A DNA stretch of 41,608 nt, from the NCBI GenBank assembly GCA_023416745.1, contig JAEZHF010000083.1:1-41608 (forward strand), read 5' to 3'. Shown one piece after another: positions 41,366 through 41,608 of the stretch. Each line of letters begins with the position of its first letter. Within the stretch, counting starts at the first letter, position 1. Source of the stretch: Bacillota bacterium (GTDB lineage: Bacteria > Bacillota > Clostridia > Christensenellales > SZUA-584). A model generated the notes under the pieces. The model saw only the letters and a program-made list of their open reading frames with translations, had not been told where the DNA came from and ran no database searches. The position numbers were made by a program, and so were the translations under genes.

Positions 41366-41608
41366 ATGGGGAAACATTTTAGGAAGTACATTATTGAACA
41401 AGTCTTAGGGATGAAGAAGCAAGGCATGACGCATCAGGCAATCGCAGTGAAATTCGGATTAACCAAGACGCGGATTAAAAAACTAGGGCAACACCGCAGA
41501 ATTAACTATTTCACACCGTGGACGCAAACGAACTCCACAAAAGTATATAGTTTGTGGAAAACTTGGTCGCACGAGAATCCCTATCAAGCCGACAGGCAGG
41601 GTCTGTCA
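41366..41608 (+). CDS. IS3-family transposase OrfA-like protein, partial
   Basis: The frame opens behind AGGAGG and is still open at the window end (81 codons). The first 42 residues, MGKHFRKYIIEQVLGM then KKQGMTHQAIAVKFGLTKTR, form a helix-turn-helix like those of IS3-type OrfA proteins. After KTRIKKL the expected RRHNRK-type continuation is absent, and the rest (GQHRRINYFTPWTQTNS) is unfamiliar. A frameshift, an internal junction or a diverged element could explain this. Recognition is moderate; integrity is doubtful. Confidence 0.55.
   Translation, partial: MGKHFRKYIIEQVLGMKKQGMTHQAIAVKFGLTKTRIKKLGQHRRINYFTPWTQTNSTKVYSLWKTWSHENPYQADRQGLS

Larger units (their letters stand above)
41297..41608 (+). 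mobile_element. left end of an IS3-like insertion sequence
   Basis: The sequence TGAACCCTAGAAAACGGACA (41297-41316) looks like an IS3-family terminal repeat, with TG at the tip and an internal GGACA. A transposase OrfA-like frame follows. The right end lies beyond the window, so the pair of inverted repeats and a target duplication cannot be checked. Confidence 0.5.

Overview
The window looks like chromosomal DNA of a motile, anaerobic to aerotolerant Firmicute, most likely of class Clostridia with middling-to-high GC. Supporting signs are strong AGGAGG-type ribosome binding sites, frequent TTG/GTG starts, near-consensus sigma-A promoters, an AraR-type arabinose repressor, PadR-DUF2812, DUF1540 and DUF4491 proteins, PASTA domains, a CheC/CheD chemotaxis set and sigma-28 promoters of the SigD type. 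No tRNA, rRNA or CRISPR array was seen. Thirty-eight protein genes are supported; the first (1-2395) and last (from 41366) run off the window.

Layout. (1) 1-5072: two tandem secreted proteases on the minus strand, with different catalytic domains but the same C-terminal InlB-like plus tandem-repeat module. (2) 5319-8176: a Na/phosphate symporter with a PhoU-like tail and a PanE-like reductase; then DUF3788 and a small lipoprotein on the minus strand. (3) 9335-13022: an L-arabinose island (AraR, FGGY kinase, AraD) with recognisable AraR boxes but no araA. (4) 13218-17774: a TagO/WecA-type sugar-phosphate transferase, a GpsA-like dehydrogenase, an AraC/GyrI regulator, a PadR-DUF2812 pair with an elaborate palindromic operator, and a 53-residue DUF1540 gene. 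(5) 17820-21815 (minus): a DUF1883-TIR protein and a three-gene exopolysaccharide-like operon (GH16, GT2 synthase, polysaccharide deacetylase). (6) 22143-26699 (minus): an ABC exporter ATPase, a permease with a large extracellular coiled-coil insert, and a membrane protein with seven PASTA repeats, behind a candidate ECF-sigma promoter. (7) 26958-32192 (minus): CPBP protease, DUF454, DUF4491, perR-katG and an HD-domain protein. (8) 32690-33709: a LacI-type regulator. (9) 33821-41266: divergent chemotaxis operons, cheW-cheR-cheB leftward and cheC-cheD-cheY-cheA-HD-GYP rightward, from back-to-back sigma-28 promoters. (10) 41297 to the end: the left end of an IS3-like element whose transposase ribosome binding site lies inside a hairpin.

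The loci most worth a second look are the ABC-PASTA operon, the GH16-GT2-deacetylase operon, the TIR protein that lacks the usual catalytic glutamate, the paired proteases with a shared tail, and the nested PadR operator. All promoter, operator and terminator calls were made by eye.
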